Positions 41,314-50,002 of a stretch of DNA of 57,946 nucleotides are shown here, in pieces. The stretch spans positions 1 to 57,946 of the forward strand of contig JAFQJK010000088.1 of the NCBI GenBank assembly GCA_017415005.1, written 5' to 3'. The translations under genes were made by a program, and so were the position numbers. The first letter of the stretch is position 1; each line of letters opens with the position of its first letter. Origin of the DNA: Rikenellaceae bacterium (lineage in GTDB: Bacteria > Bacteroidota > Bacteroidia > Bacteroidales > Rikenellaceae). The notes beneath the pieces are model-generated. The model was not told where the DNA came from. It saw nothing but the letters and a program-made list of their open reading frames with translations, and did no database searches.

Positions 41314-42228
41314 ATGAACTTTTTGACCCTGGTGGCGCAGGCTGCGCCCAAGACCGTCGCTGACAGCACCTTCCGCGACGCGCTGGAACAAAAAATCCAG
41401 GCTATCTCGCACATGTCCGTACAGGACATCATCAACATGGTCGTCAAGGACACGATCAGCATCGCGCTGAAGATCCTGGTCGCCCTTGCCGTATTCTACA
41501 TCGGCCGCTGGCTGATCCGCCGCGTACGCAAGATCATGACGCGTATCCTCGTCAAGCGCGACGTCGATGTCTCGCTCCGCGGATTCCTGCTCAGCCTGGT
41601 GAGCATCACGCTGATGATCTTCCTGATCGTGATCGTCGTAGGCATCATCGGCATCAACACCACCTCGTTCATCGCCCTGTTCGCCTCGGCCGGTCTGGCC
41701 ATCGGTATGGCGCTGAGCGGCACGTTGCAGAACTTTGCCGGCGGCGTGATGATCCTCGTGTTCCGTCCCTTCAGGGTGGGCGACTTCATCGAAGCCCAAG
41801 GCCAGAGCGGCACGGTCAAGGAGATTCAGCTCACCAACACGATCATCAACACGCCCGACAACAAGACGATCATGATCCCTAACGGAGGTATCTCGACCGG
41901 TATCGTCAACAACTACTCGCGCGAAGCGAAGCGTCGCGTCGACTGGACCTTCGGCATCGGCTACGGCGACGACTACGACAAGGCCAAAGCGGTGCTGCTC
42001 AGGCTGATCAAAGCGGACAGCCGCATCCACGCCGATCCCGAGCCGTTCATCGCGCTGACGAGCCTGGGTGACAGCTCGGTCAACATCGTCGTGCGCGTCT
42101 GGGTCGATAGTCCCGACTACTGGAGCGTCTACTTCGATATGAACGAGAAGGTGTACAAGACCTTCCCCGCCGAAGGGCTCAACATCCCTTTTCCGCAAAT
42201 GGACGTGCACCTCTATCAGGACAAGTAG
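41314..42228 (+). CDS. Small-conductance mechanosensitive channel, MscS family
   Basis: A 304-residue inner-membrane channel. Three membrane helices precede the MscS beta domain. The pore helix TM3 is visible as LFASAGLAIGMALSGTLQNFAGG, followed by VFRPFRVGDFIEAQGQSGTVKEI and IMIPNGGISTGIVNNYS. It opens on membrane tension to release solutes after osmotic downshift. Length is near the E. coli value (286). It is driven by the last promoter of the repeat array; terminator-like hairpins follow. Confidence 0.93.
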   Translation: MNFLTLVAQAAPKTVADSTFRDALEQKIQAISHMSVQDIINMVVKDTISIALKILVALAVFYIGRWLIRRVRKIMTRILVKRDVDVSLRGFLLSLVSITLMIFLIVIVVGIIGINTTSFIALFASAGLAIGMALSGTLQNFAGGVMILVFRPFRVGDFIEAQGQSGTVKEIQLTNTIINTPDNKTIMIPNGGISTGIVNNYSREAKRRVDWTFGIGYGDDYDKAKAVLLRLIKADSRIHADPEPFIALTSLGDSSVNIVVRVWVDSPDYWSVYFDMNEKVYKTFPAEGLNIPFPQMDVHLYQDK

Positions 42229-42274
42229 GCCGACGCGTCCGCGCCGGATCAGGCGTCAGGCTCTCGTACCGCAA

Positions 42275-42304
42275 AACGGGTTGCGGCTAATGTCGCAACC
42301 CGTT
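42275..42304 (+). terminator. Hairpin after the MscS gene
   Basis: AACGGGTTGCG (42275-42285) pairs exactly with CGCAACCCGTT (42294-42304). No long T tract, so perhaps a weak terminator. Confidence 0.6.
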
Positions 42305-42346
42305 CACAGGCTCCCGCCCGCACCACCCCGGCACACACGCACACAA

Positions 42347-42376
42347 GAAGACCCGGAACACAGGTTCCGGGTCTTC
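42347..42376. terminator. Bidirectional-type terminator between convergent genes
   Basis: GAAGACCCGGAAC pairs with GTTCCGGGTCTTC around ACAG. It sits between the ends of the MscS and transporter genes. Confidence 0.75.
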
Positions 42377-42403
42377 ATATCATATACCGTACCTCCCGGT
42401 CCT

Positions 42404-44089
42404 CTACGCGATCAGCAGGACGAGCATCTGGGCGGTCAGCACGCGCAGGAACATCGTGAGCGGATAGACCGTCGCATAGCTCACCGACGGCATATCGTTA
42501 CCGGCCACACCGTTCGAATAGGCCAGCGCCGGCGGGTCGGTCGTGCTGCCTGCGATCAGGCCCATGATCGTGAAATAGTTCAACTTGCAGAACTTGCGGG
42601 CGAACAGGCCCACCAGCAGGATCGGGATGACCGTGATGATCACGCCGTAGCCGATCCATTGGTATCCGCCCCCGTGCACGATCGTCTCGACGAAACCCTC
42701 GCCGGCCCCGAGGCCGACACCGGCCAGGAAGAGCGCGATGCCCACCTCGCGCAGCATCAGGTTGGCGCTCATCGTCGTATAGGTCACCAGCCGGAAATGC
42801 GGGCCGAACTTGCTGATCAGGATCGAGACGATCAGCGGGCCGCCGGCCAGGCCGAGCTTCACGGGCTGCGGGATTCCGGGGAAGGCGAACGGCACGCTGC
42901 CGAGGAACACGCCGAGGAAGATCCCGATGAAGATCGGGATCAGGTTCGGCTCCCTCAGGCGGCGCATCGAGTTGCCGAGCATCTTGGCCACATCGGCGAT
43001 CGAGCTCTCGCTGCCCACGACGGTCAGCCGGTCGCCCATCTGCAGCTCGAGGCCCGCGTGCGCCACCAGGTCGACACCGGCACGGTTAACGCGGGTCACG
43101 TTCACGCCGAAGTTGGTGCGCAGCTTCAGCTCGCCGATCGGCTTGCCGTTGAGCCGCGACTTGGTGATCATAATGCGTCGCGACACGAGCTGGCTGTCGA
43201 GCTTATCCCACTGCTCGTGGCTCATGTCGATCCGCTCGCCGAGGAAGGTCACCACCGACTCCATCGTCTCGGCTGTCGCAACGACCAGCACCTTATCACC
43301 CACATTGAGCTCCGTTTCGAGACTGGCAATATCTATGCTCCCGTCGGCATGGCTGACGCGCGAGATCACGAACGTTTTGCCCAGCAACTTGATGACCGTA
43401 TCAATGCTCTTGCCGGCGAGCGCCGGGTTCTTGACCACGGCCGATGCCCACTCGACCATCTGCCCCCGGTCCTCGGGCGTCGCACCCGACTGGCTCTCCC
43501 GGTCGAGCCTGATCCGGAAAATATAGCGGATCGCAATGATCGTCACGATGATACCGATCACGCCCAACGGATAGGCCACCGCATACCCGAGCGAGATGTT
43601 CGGGTCGTCGAGGCCCGTCATATCGCTGTATGCCTGCTGCGCGGCGCCCAGGCCCGGCGTATTGGTCACGGCACCCGACAGGATACCGACCATCGTCGTG
43701 ATCGGAATGCCCGTCACCCAGTGCAGTACGCAGGCCGTGAGCACGCCGAGGAAAACGATCGCCGTCGCCAGCAGGTTGAGCGTGAGCCCTCCCTTCTTGA
43801 ACGAGGCGAAAAAGCCCGGTCCCACCTGCAAGCCGATCGAATAGACGAACAGGATCAGCCCGAACTCCTTGACGAAGTGGAGCAGGTGCTCGTTGAGCCG
43901 CATGCCGAAATGGCTGACCACGATACCGACAAACAGGATCCAGGTGACCCCGAGCGAGATGCCCGCCACCTTGATCTTCCCGAGAATGATCCCGACCGCA
44001 ATGACCAGCGCCAGGATCAGCACCGAGTGGGCAACCCCGCCTCCCCAGAAGGCCTCGTTCCCGAAAAACAAGCCGTAAACCCAATTCAT
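42404..44089 (-). CDS. YidE/aspartate-alanine-exchanger-family transporter
   Basis: A 561-residue membrane protein in the YidE/YbjL duplication family. The first five helices ([56 protein letters not shown]) are followed by two cytosolic RCK_C domains (about 205-370: [50 protein letters not shown]) and a second helix set. Substrate unknown; relatives exchange amino acids or dicarboxylates. Start ATG 44089 (MNWVYG); the upstream TTG is less likely. Confidence 0.88.
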   Translation of the reverse strand: MNWVYGLFFGNEAFWGGGVAHSVLILALVIAVGIILGKIKVAGISLGVTWILFVGIVVSHFGMRLNEHLLHFVKEFGLILFVYSIGLQVGPGFFASFKKGGLTLNLLATAIVFLGVLTACVLHWVTGIPITTMVGILSGAVTNTPGLGAAQQAYSDMTGLDDPNISLGYAVAYPLGVIGIIVTIIAIRYIFRIRLDRESQSGATPEDRGQMVEWASAVVKNPALAGKSIDTVIKLLGKTFVISRVSHADGSIDIASLETELNVGDKVLVVATAETMESVVTFLGERIDMSHEQWDKLDSQLVSRRIMITKSRLNGKPIGELKLRTNFGVNVTRVNRAGVDLVAHAGLELQMGDRLTVVGSESSIADVAKMLGNSMRRLREPNLIPIFIGIFLGVFLGSVPFAFPGIPQPVKLGLAGGPLIVSILISKFGPHFRLVTYTTMSANLMLREVGIALFLAGVGLGAGEGFVETIVHGGGYQWIGYGVIITVIPILLVGLFARKFCKLNYFTIMGLIAGSTTDPPALAYSNGVAGNDMPSVSYATVYPLTMFLRVLTAQMLVLLIA

Positions 44090-44779
44090 AAGCAAATACC
44101 TAAACTAACCGTGAAACCTGAACCGCCGCCATCACACAGCCCATCAACCCACCACATAAGACACTGACAAACAGCCATCGACGCACACCATACGCCATGC
44201 AGGCGGCAAGCGGCCCCAAAGGTATTAAATTATACAGACAAAACCGAATATTCCCCGACGGAAAAAACACCGGTCTTCATAACCGGACCGGCCATCCGGC
44301 CAGGCATAGTACCGCCCGGCCATCCCCCTCTTCCATGCCCGGCCTCTACCTTGCCGGAACACCCCGCCCGCACGCTCCCGGCCCTGCCGCACGCCCGGGC
44401 CATAGCCCCCACTTTGCCAGGGCAGCCCGGCCGTGCGACCGCGCACACACGGCGCGGCACCCCGCCCGGTCAATCACCCATCCGGCGCCCCCTGCTGCCG
44501 CGCCTTGTAGCGACAGATGAGGTCCCTGATCGTGCGAGCCATCACAGGGTGGATGCCCGGCATGCCGTTGGCCGAGGGAGGACAACCCGCACCCGGGCAG
44601 ACGGTCTCCGCAGCCTCTCCGGGTCCTTGCCCGCCCGAACCGGGCCGATCCACCGCCCTTCCCCCCTGGCTCCTGCACCGTCTTCCCGGACCTGCATCCT
44701 CCCGGCATACGATTTGCACCTGTTCACCCATCGCACGCCGGACCCCGCGGGCAATCCGCCGTCAGAAACCATCCAGCCT
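44090..44779. other. Intergenic region, nothing recognised
   Basis: About 690 bases between divergent genes. GC-rich open frames on both strands lack coding character. No clear promoter box or RNA gene. Confidence 0.5.
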
Positions 44780-45493
44780 ATGACAACAACAGCCAAGCAA
44801 TCCTCCCCGTCTGCCACCACCGATATGCGGCGCACGCGGCGCCTGCTCGAAGTGTTCAACGTACTGACCCTCGTGGGCGGCATCGTGATCCTGCTGACGC
44901 TCGCTTACGAGGTGGTCAACGTCGATATGACCTTCAACAGCCCGCTGTTCCGCAACATCCAGCTCGGGGTCTGCCTCGTGTTCCTCACCGACTTCTTCCT
45001 CGGCCTGCGGCTCGCCGAGCACAAAGGGCGCTACTGGCTGAGCAATTCGGTGCTTTTCCTGGTCTCGATCCCCTACCTCACGATCACGGCACTGTTCGAT
45101 CTGCCGGTCAGCGTGCCCTGGTACCTGGTCCTGCGGGGCGCGCCGCTGCTGCGCGGCGTCTATGCGCTTTTCGTGGTGATCCGCTGGATCACGCGCAGCC
45201 GCATCGGCAGCCTGCTGCTCGCCTACCTGATCACCGTGATCGGCCTGACGTTCTTCGCCAGCCTCGTCTTTTTCCAGTTCGAGCTGGGGACCAACCCCGC
45301 CGTACACAACTTCGGCGACGCTTTCTGGTGGGCCTGGATGAACGTGACGACCGTCGGATCGAACATCTTTGCCGTGACGACCGTCGGCAAGTTCCTCTCG
45401 GTCATGCTGGCCGCCTCGGGCATGATGCTCTTCCCGATCTTCACGGCCTACGTCATCAACCGGTTCAAAGACCAGCGTGCCAGCCACCGCTAA
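44780..45493 (+). CDS. Two-helix-pore ion channel with unusual filter
   Basis: A 237-residue membrane protein. It has voltage-sensor-domain-like helices (LTLVGGIVILLTLAYEVV, IQLGVCLVFLTDFFLGLRL, SVLFLVSIPYLTITALF), then a pore module: LLLAYLITVIGLTFFASLVFF, re-entrant loop FWWAWMNVTTVGSN and LSVMLAASGMMLFPIFTAYV. Canonical K+ filters read TVGYG; here it is TTVGSN, so ion selectivity may differ. Start ATG 44780 is chosen because the frame upstream is shadow-like. Possibly a K+ or non-selective cation channel. Confidence 0.78.
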   Translation: MTTTAKQSSPSATTDMRRTRRLLEVFNVLTLVGGIVILLTLAYEVVNVDMTFNSPLFRNIQLGVCLVFLTDFFLGLRLAEHKGRYWLSNSVLFLVSIPYLTITALFDLPVSVPWYLVLRGAPLLRGVYALFVVIRWITRSRIGSLLLAYLITVIGLTFFASLVFFQFELGTNPAVHNFGDAFWWAWMNVTTVGSNIFAVTTVGKFLSVMLAASGMMLFPIFTAYVINRFKDQRASHR

Positions 45494-45653
45494 GCGACGA
45501 CACCCGGCCCATTCGAACCGGAATGTTTTTACCATGACGAGCAATCCGGACATCCCTCAAACCGGACCTGTGGCCGCCCACCCACAGTACCCCTGTACAG
45601 GGTAACTCGTTCCATGCAGCATGTCGCAAGGGAGTATACTACCGATCCCCCGG

Positions 45654-45685
45654 TTTGGTTTTTCTGCCGAATATCGCTAACTTCG
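45654..45685 (+). promoter_or_regulatory. Promoter of purU
   Basis: TTTG (45654-45657), 20 bases, TAACTTCG (45678-45685; one mismatch). Transcription would start about 20 bases before ATG 45712. Confidence 0.6.
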
Positions 45686-45711
45686 CCGGTGATTGTCAAA
45701 GCCGACACGCT

Positions 45712-46605
45712 ATGGAAACGAAACAGATCGCCGCACCCGATACCCCCAAAAGCCCCACGGCCATTCTCCTGATGCACTGTCCCGACCGGCAGGGCATCCT
45801 GGCTACCGTCACCCGCCTGATCAACGTCCACGGCGGTAATATCGTCTACCTCGACCAGTACGTCGACCGCGAGGCCGGCGTCTTTTTTATGCGGGTCGAG
45901 TGGGAGCTCGACGGGTTCTCGATCCCCAAGGATGAGATCGCGCCGACCTTCGAGCGGCTCTATGCCAAGAAATACAACCTCTATTTCCGGCTTTACTTCA
46001 ACGACTACAAGCCCCGCATGGCCATCTTCGTCTCGAAGCTCTCGCACTGCCTCTACGACATGCTGGCGCGCTACACGGCCGGCGAGTGGGACGTCGAGAT
46101 TCCGCTGATCATCAGCAACCATCCCGACCTGCGGCCGGTGGCCGAGCGTTTCGGCATCCCGTTCCATCACATTCCGATCACGAAAGAGAACAAGGCCGCC
46201 CAGGAAGCCGCCACGCTGGGGCTCCTCGCCGACGAGCGGATCGACTTCGTCGTGCTGGCGCGTTACATGCAGATCCTCTCCGACGACTTTATCCGCAACT
46301 TCCCGCACCGCATCATCAATATCCACCACTCGTTCCTGCCCGCCTTTATCGGAGCCAGGCCCTACCACGCGGCCTACGAGCGCGGCGTGAAGCTGATCGG
46401 CGCGACGAGCCACTATGTCACGGCCGACCTCGACGCCGGCCCGATCATCGAGCAGGACATCGCGCGCATCTCGCATAAGGACAACGTGGCCAGCCTGATC
46501 CACCGGGGACAGGACCTCGAGAAGATCGTCCTCTCGAAAGCGGTCGAAAAGCACATCCAGCGCAAGATCCTCACCTACCGCAACAAGACGATCATTTTCA
46601 GCTGA
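45712..46605 (+). CDS. purU: Formyltetrahydrofolate deformylase
   Basis: A 297-residue cytoplasmic enzyme. The N-terminal ACT domain (about 18-90: AILLMHCPDRQGILATVTRL) is followed by a formyl-transfer Rossmann domain (VEIPLIISNHPDLRPVAERF, FVVLARYMQILSDDF, INIHHSFLPAFIGARPYHAA, GATSHYVTADLDAGPIIEQD). The Asn, His and Asp of the NIHHSFLPAF...D set are all present. It hydrolyses 10-formyl-THF to formate and THF, balancing one-carbon units. Monocistronic with a good promoter. Confidence 0.95.
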   Translation: METKQIAAPDTPKSPTAILLMHCPDRQGILATVTRLINVHGGNIVYLDQYVDREAGVFFMRVEWELDGFSIPKDEIAPTFERLYAKKYNLYFRLYFNDYKPRMAIFVSKLSHCLYDMLARYTAGEWDVEIPLIISNHPDLRPVAERFGIPFHHIPITKENKAAQEAATLGLLADERIDFVVLARYMQILSDDFIRNFPHRIINIHHSFLPAFIGARPYHAAYERGVKLIGATSHYVTADLDAGPIIEQDIARISHKDNVASLIHRGQDLEKIVLSKAVEKHIQRKILTYRNKTIIFS

Positions 46606-46941
46606 CCTCCGGGCAACAGGATGCCGCCCCGTGCAAGGTGCTGCCCCCGACCGCACCCCGCTCTGCCAGGGACGGGACAGTGGCCCGCCGACGGACGCCC
46701 GCCCGCTCTGCCGACACCCCGGCAGGAAGGCAAAAGTCGCCTTTACGCCCGCCATCCGCCCGAACCCCTCAACAAGGCGTCATAGGCGGCATTTAGGCAG
46801 TTCACACACACCAGAGCGTCCCTCTCCGGCCCAATCCGCAACAATTTTCCCGCACATTTGGCATTTTCGGAAATAGTGCCTATTTTGTGTAAACGACCGG
46901 CTGTTCGCCTATGTCCCACTAACCCTAATCCCCCTACCCCC
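46606..46941. other. Intergenic region with DUF2846 promoter
   Basis: About 335 bases. A promoter is at 46857-46888; nothing else recognised. Confidence 0.5.
46857..46888 (+). promoter_or_regulatory. Promoter of the DUF2846 gene
   Basis: TTTG (46857-46860), 20 bases, TATTTTGT (46881-46888; last two bases off consensus). About 50 bases before ATG 46942. Confidence 0.6.
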
Positions 46942-47538
46942 ATGAAACGCACTATCCTCCTATGCTGCCTGCTGGCACTATCATTCGCCGCACAGGCCCA
47001 GATCCTGCGCGCTCCCTCCGAAGGGCGGAGCATGGTCTATTTCTACCGCGAACCGGGCACGGCTTTCCTGATCAAAATAGACCTATACGACAGCACCCGC
47101 CTGCTCGGCACCCTCGGCCAGGGCCGCTTCATGGCCTATGAGTGCGCCCCGGGACGCCATATTTTCGCCGCCTCGTCCGAGAACTTCGACATCGCCGAAG
47201 CCACGCTCGAAGCCGGACGCACGTATATGATCGAGGTGCAGCCCGTCATGGGCATCGCCGTTGCGCGCGTCAGCCTCAAGCCTGTCGACAGGACGGCCAG
47301 GGCCTTCAAGCGCCAGGCCAAAGAGATCCGGGCCGTATTCGAACGGAACAAGGAGCTCCGGGTCGCCCCGCCCGTCGACCCGGAGCAGGTCAACCACGCG
47401 GGAGCCGCCCCGGACACCCCCGACATTATGAAAAAACATGCCCGCAAGAAAGAGACAGGCAACATAGTCGTCATACCCGACAGCCTGTGGATCACCTCCG
47501 GGGACCTGCTCCCCCTCCGGCTCCGGCCGGCCGACTGA
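46942..47538 (+). CDS. DUF2846-like exported protein
   Basis: A 198-residue exported protein. Signal MKRTILLCCLLALSFAAQA; then GRSMVYFYREPGTAFLIKIDLYDSTRLLG, GQGRFMAYECAPGRHIFAAS, EATLEAGRTYMIEVQ, the pattern of DUF2846 (a beta-sandwich domain). The C-terminal 70 residues are polar and lysine-rich. Role unknown; likely periplasmic. Last backbone gene before the integrated element. Confidence 0.75.
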   Translation: MKRTILLCCLLALSFAAQAQILRAPSEGRSMVYFYREPGTAFLIKIDLYDSTRLLGTLGQGRFMAYECAPGRHIFAASSENFDIAEATLEAGRTYMIEVQPVMGIAVARVSLKPVDRTARAFKRQAKEIRAVFERNKELRVAPPVDPEQVNHAGAAPDTPDIMKKHARKKETGNIVVIPDSLWITSGDLLPLRLRPAD

Positions 47539-47821
47539 GCCCGTCGCCATCCATACGCCCGCACCATCCGCGGCACAGGCTTTCCTTCCCACGGCCGATG
47601 CGCCGCAGTCCTGCTGCGCACGCGCTTAAAACCCACACGCGCTTCAGTCCAGCGGCATCCCGAACCAGGTCAGCTTGTAGCACATGGAGCGCCGCATACC
47701 CCGTATACCTTCCCTTCCGTTACACCGCGTCTGCCGGGCCAGCCTCGGGCGGCACGCACCGCATTTCCGGCCGACAGCCGGGTCCGGTAGAACAATCCGT
47801 CGGCAACATCGGCCGCAGCCA
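47539..47821. other. Intergenic region before the tRNA remnant
   Basis: About 280 bases with no recognised gene. It runs into the tRNA terminator. Confidence 0.45.
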
Positions 47822-47856
47822 CAAAAAAAGAGGTCACGACTATGTCGTGACCTCTC
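47822..47856 (-). terminator. Terminator after the tRNA-Met 3' half
   Basis: On the minus strand GAGGTCACGAC pairs with GTCGTGACCTC around a 3-base loop and is followed by TTTTTTTG. It would have ended the tRNA transcript. Confidence 0.88.
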
Positions 47857-47865
47857 CATTTCCCA

Positions 47866-47912
47866 GTAGCGAGTCCGAGACTTGAACTCGGGACCTTCGG
47901 ATTATGACTCCG
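47866..47912 (-). tRNA. 3' half of a tRNA-Met (CAU) gene, attachment site
   Basis: On the minus strand the sequence shows an anticodon arm with loop GTCATAA (anticodon CAU at 47904-47906), a T arm CCGAG-TTCAAGT-CTCGG and the acceptor 3' strand ACTCGCTA. The D arm and 5' acceptor strand (which should read TAGCGAGT) are missing to the right, where AT-rich foreign DNA begins. The gene was cut near the anticodon stem. This fits integration of an element at the tRNA with the other half, completed by the element's copy, at its far end outside the window. Not a functional tRNA as seen here. Confidence 0.78.
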
Positions 47913-48119
47913 TCGCACGACAAAACACCATAAAGCACTGACAATCTACATAATAGATGTTGTTGAGTGTATGGCAGTCCCAAGGTTAACAGTATTGATT
48001 AGTAAATAGTTACTAATTGTAAAATAATTGTATTGTTAGTAAATGTTAAATAAAGTAATAAATTTTCACCGAACAGAAAATGCACTAATAATCTATCTGT
48101 CAATAAATAACATTCGTCT

Positions 48120-49361
48120 ATGTTTAAATATGAAAAACGAGGTATTACCATAACCTGTGTATTGGATATCAGACACCAACGAAAGAACGGTGAGTATCCA
48201 ATAAAGATACGGGTAACCTTTAGAAGTAAAAGCTGGTATTATCCTGTAAAACAAAGCATTTCTAAAGAATTATGGAATAAGATAGTGCAAAGTGATAATT
48301 CTATACATCCCGAAATAAGGGAGGATATAGAGAATTGTTACCTACTTGTAAAATCACATGTAAATTCACTTGTAGAAAAGAAAGCATTCTCATTGGATCA
48401 ATTAAAAAGCGATATTAAACGTATTGATAAAGCATCATTGAATTCTTTGTTTAGAGATAAGATTGCCAACCTTCAACTTGAATCTCAAATAGGAACTATG
48501 ATTATGTATGAATCTACCTTACATATTATAGAAAGGCGCTTCCCTAAAGAAATAGCCATTGAACAGGTCGATTTGAAATGGCTTAAAGAATTTGAAAAAT
48601 ATCTGAGAAAAAACAGATCACAGGCTACCGTATATTCTCATATGCGAAACATACGTGCTGTGCTCAATATGGCCATCAGTTTAGGGTATATGTCACGCAA
48701 TCTGTATGCATTTGGTCAAGATGGGTATAAAGTCAAATGTGTTCATGGAAGAAAAAAGGCCTTAACATGCGATGAGATCAAGCGTATCATAAATTTTAAG
48801 TCTAAATCTAAAGAATTACGAAAATATAGGGATCTATGGGTGTTTATGTATCTATGCAACGGTATTACCGTTGATGATTTGATTATGCTAAAATATCGAA
48901 ATCTTTATGATGACGAGATCCGTTTTGTGCGAGGAAAGACAAAACGAATGACTTCGGAGATCAAGGAGATACAAGTTCCTTTGTTAAAGGAACTAAAGAC
49001 CATTATCAAGCGGTGGGGAAATAAACCCTTGCCAAATAATTATATTTTTCCTCTGATCAAACACACGGTCTCTTCAGAGAAGTTACTGATGCGAAAAGGT
49101 AGCTTTACGAAAAATTTTAATCAACAATTAAAAATCATTGGAGCCCTTCTCAATATTGACAATTTAACAACAGTCACCGCAAGGCATTCTTTCGCTACGG
49201 TCTTAAAACGTAACGGGGTTAATGTGCCCTACATTTCAGAATCATTAGGTCATAAGGATGTGGCCACGACCGAACGATATCTCGCCCATTTTGAAAAAGA
49301 TACACGAATAGAAAACTCAAATCTCTTACTTTCATTTATAAAACCGGTTGATATGGAATGA
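48120..49361 (+). CDS. Tyrosine recombinase (integrase) of the tRNA-borne element
   Basis: A 413-residue site-specific recombinase of the Bacteroidetes mobile-element kind. Arm and core domains (ITCVLDIRHQRKNGEYPIKI, TVYSHMRNIRAVLNMAISLG) precede the catalytic part: box I region LCNGITVDDLIMLKY without the usual Arg, then VRGKTKRMTSE, box II VTARHSFATVL and SLGHKDVATTERYL with the active Tyr. Loss of the box I Arg is known and tolerated in IntDOT of CTnDOT, so it may be active. AT-rich. Its place about 200 bases from the tRNA remnant suggests it integrates the element there. Confidence 0.9.
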   Translation: MFKYEKRGITITCVLDIRHQRKNGEYPIKIRVTFRSKSWYYPVKQSISKELWNKIVQSDNSIHPEIREDIENCYLLVKSHVNSLVEKKAFSLDQLKSDIKRIDKASLNSLFRDKIANLQLESQIGTMIMYESTLHIIERRFPKEIAIEQVDLKWLKEFEKYLRKNRSQATVYSHMRNIRAVLNMAISLGYMSRNLYAFGQDGYKVKCVHGRKKALTCDEIKRIINFKSKSKELRKYRDLWVFMYLCNGITVDDLIMLKYRNLYDDEIRFVRGKTKRMTSEIKEIQVPLLKELKTIIKRWGNKPLPNNYIFPLIKHTVSSEKLLMRKGSFTKNFNQQLKIIGALLNIDNLTTVTARHSFATVLKRNGVNVPYISESLGHKDVATTERYLAHFEKDTRIENSNLLLSFIKPVDME

Positions 49362-49473
49362 CATTTGGAACAAAAACACAACAAGACAAAAAGTTGTTTG
49401 AAAAAATGCTGTTTAACTACATAAAGTCATTCGAAAAAATGTATATTTACACCAAAACTCAACACTGTTCAAT

Positions 49474-49785
49474 ATGGAAAGATTTGCAATGCATTCTTTA
49501 GTAGAGTGGAAAAATAAGGCTAAACGGAAACCATTGATTGTTCGCGGTGTTCGTCAATGCGGCAAGACATGGCTGATCAAAGAATTCGGCAAGCGTGAAT
49601 ATTCAAAAGTAGCATATGTTAATTTTGAGAGTGCGAAATCTATGCAGTCGATTTTTACTGTCGACTTTGACATTAACCGCATCCTGTTAGCCATACAAAT
49701 AGAAACGGGATTGCAGATTACCCCAGAAGACACACTTATTTATGAAACACAGGTAATTGGATGCAGACAAGCACAGGTTCTGTAA
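49474..49785 (+). pseudogene. Truncated AAA-type ATPase (DUF4143-associated kind)
   Basis: 103 residues keep the N-terminus of a ~400-residue ATPase: MERFAMHSLVEWKNKAKRKP, Walker A in IVRGVRQCGKTWLIKEFG and VAYVNFESAKSMQSIF. At the point where Walker B (TLIIFDEIQ) should come, the text reads TLIYETQVIGCRQAQVL and stops. The C-terminal domain is absent. Remnant of a mobile-element gene. Confidence 0.75.
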
Positions 49786-50002
49786 GTTAGTGATGCCAAG
49801 AGTTTTATCTAAAACCTTGATGTACCGTGTTAGTATTAAGTGATGCTAATTATATTTAATTGTTATTAAGGTGTTTACGGCAAAAAGACTTATAGAATTT
49901 GCATGATTTTATAAACGTTCGCGTTGGCGCACAGGCTATTCTTATGTAGCCTTGGTTGTAACCTACAACCAAAAAGTCTAACAAACTAACAGACAGTGCG
50001 CT
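49786..50002. other. Junction between AT-rich and moderate-GC mobile DNA
   Basis: Contains the inverted repeat GGTTGTA-ACC-TACAACC at 49954-49970, 33 bases before the second integrase start codon. It could be an operator or a recombinase site. Otherwise AT-rich and without genes. Confidence 0.5.

Noticed and set aside
42281-44167. Open frame of about 630 codons on the plus strand across the YidE-type transporter
   Set aside because: Composition is His/Arg/Asp-rich without hydrophobic structure, as expected of antisense to membrane helices.
44351-44779. N-terminal extension of the ion-channel protein
   Set aside because: The added 143 residues are Pro/Arg/Ala-rich noise without a promoter; the protein begins naturally at ATG 44780.
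48120-49361. Loss of box I Arg as proof that the first integrase is dead
   Set aside because: IntDOT of CTnDOT is known to work without this Arg, so the change alone does not show inactivity.
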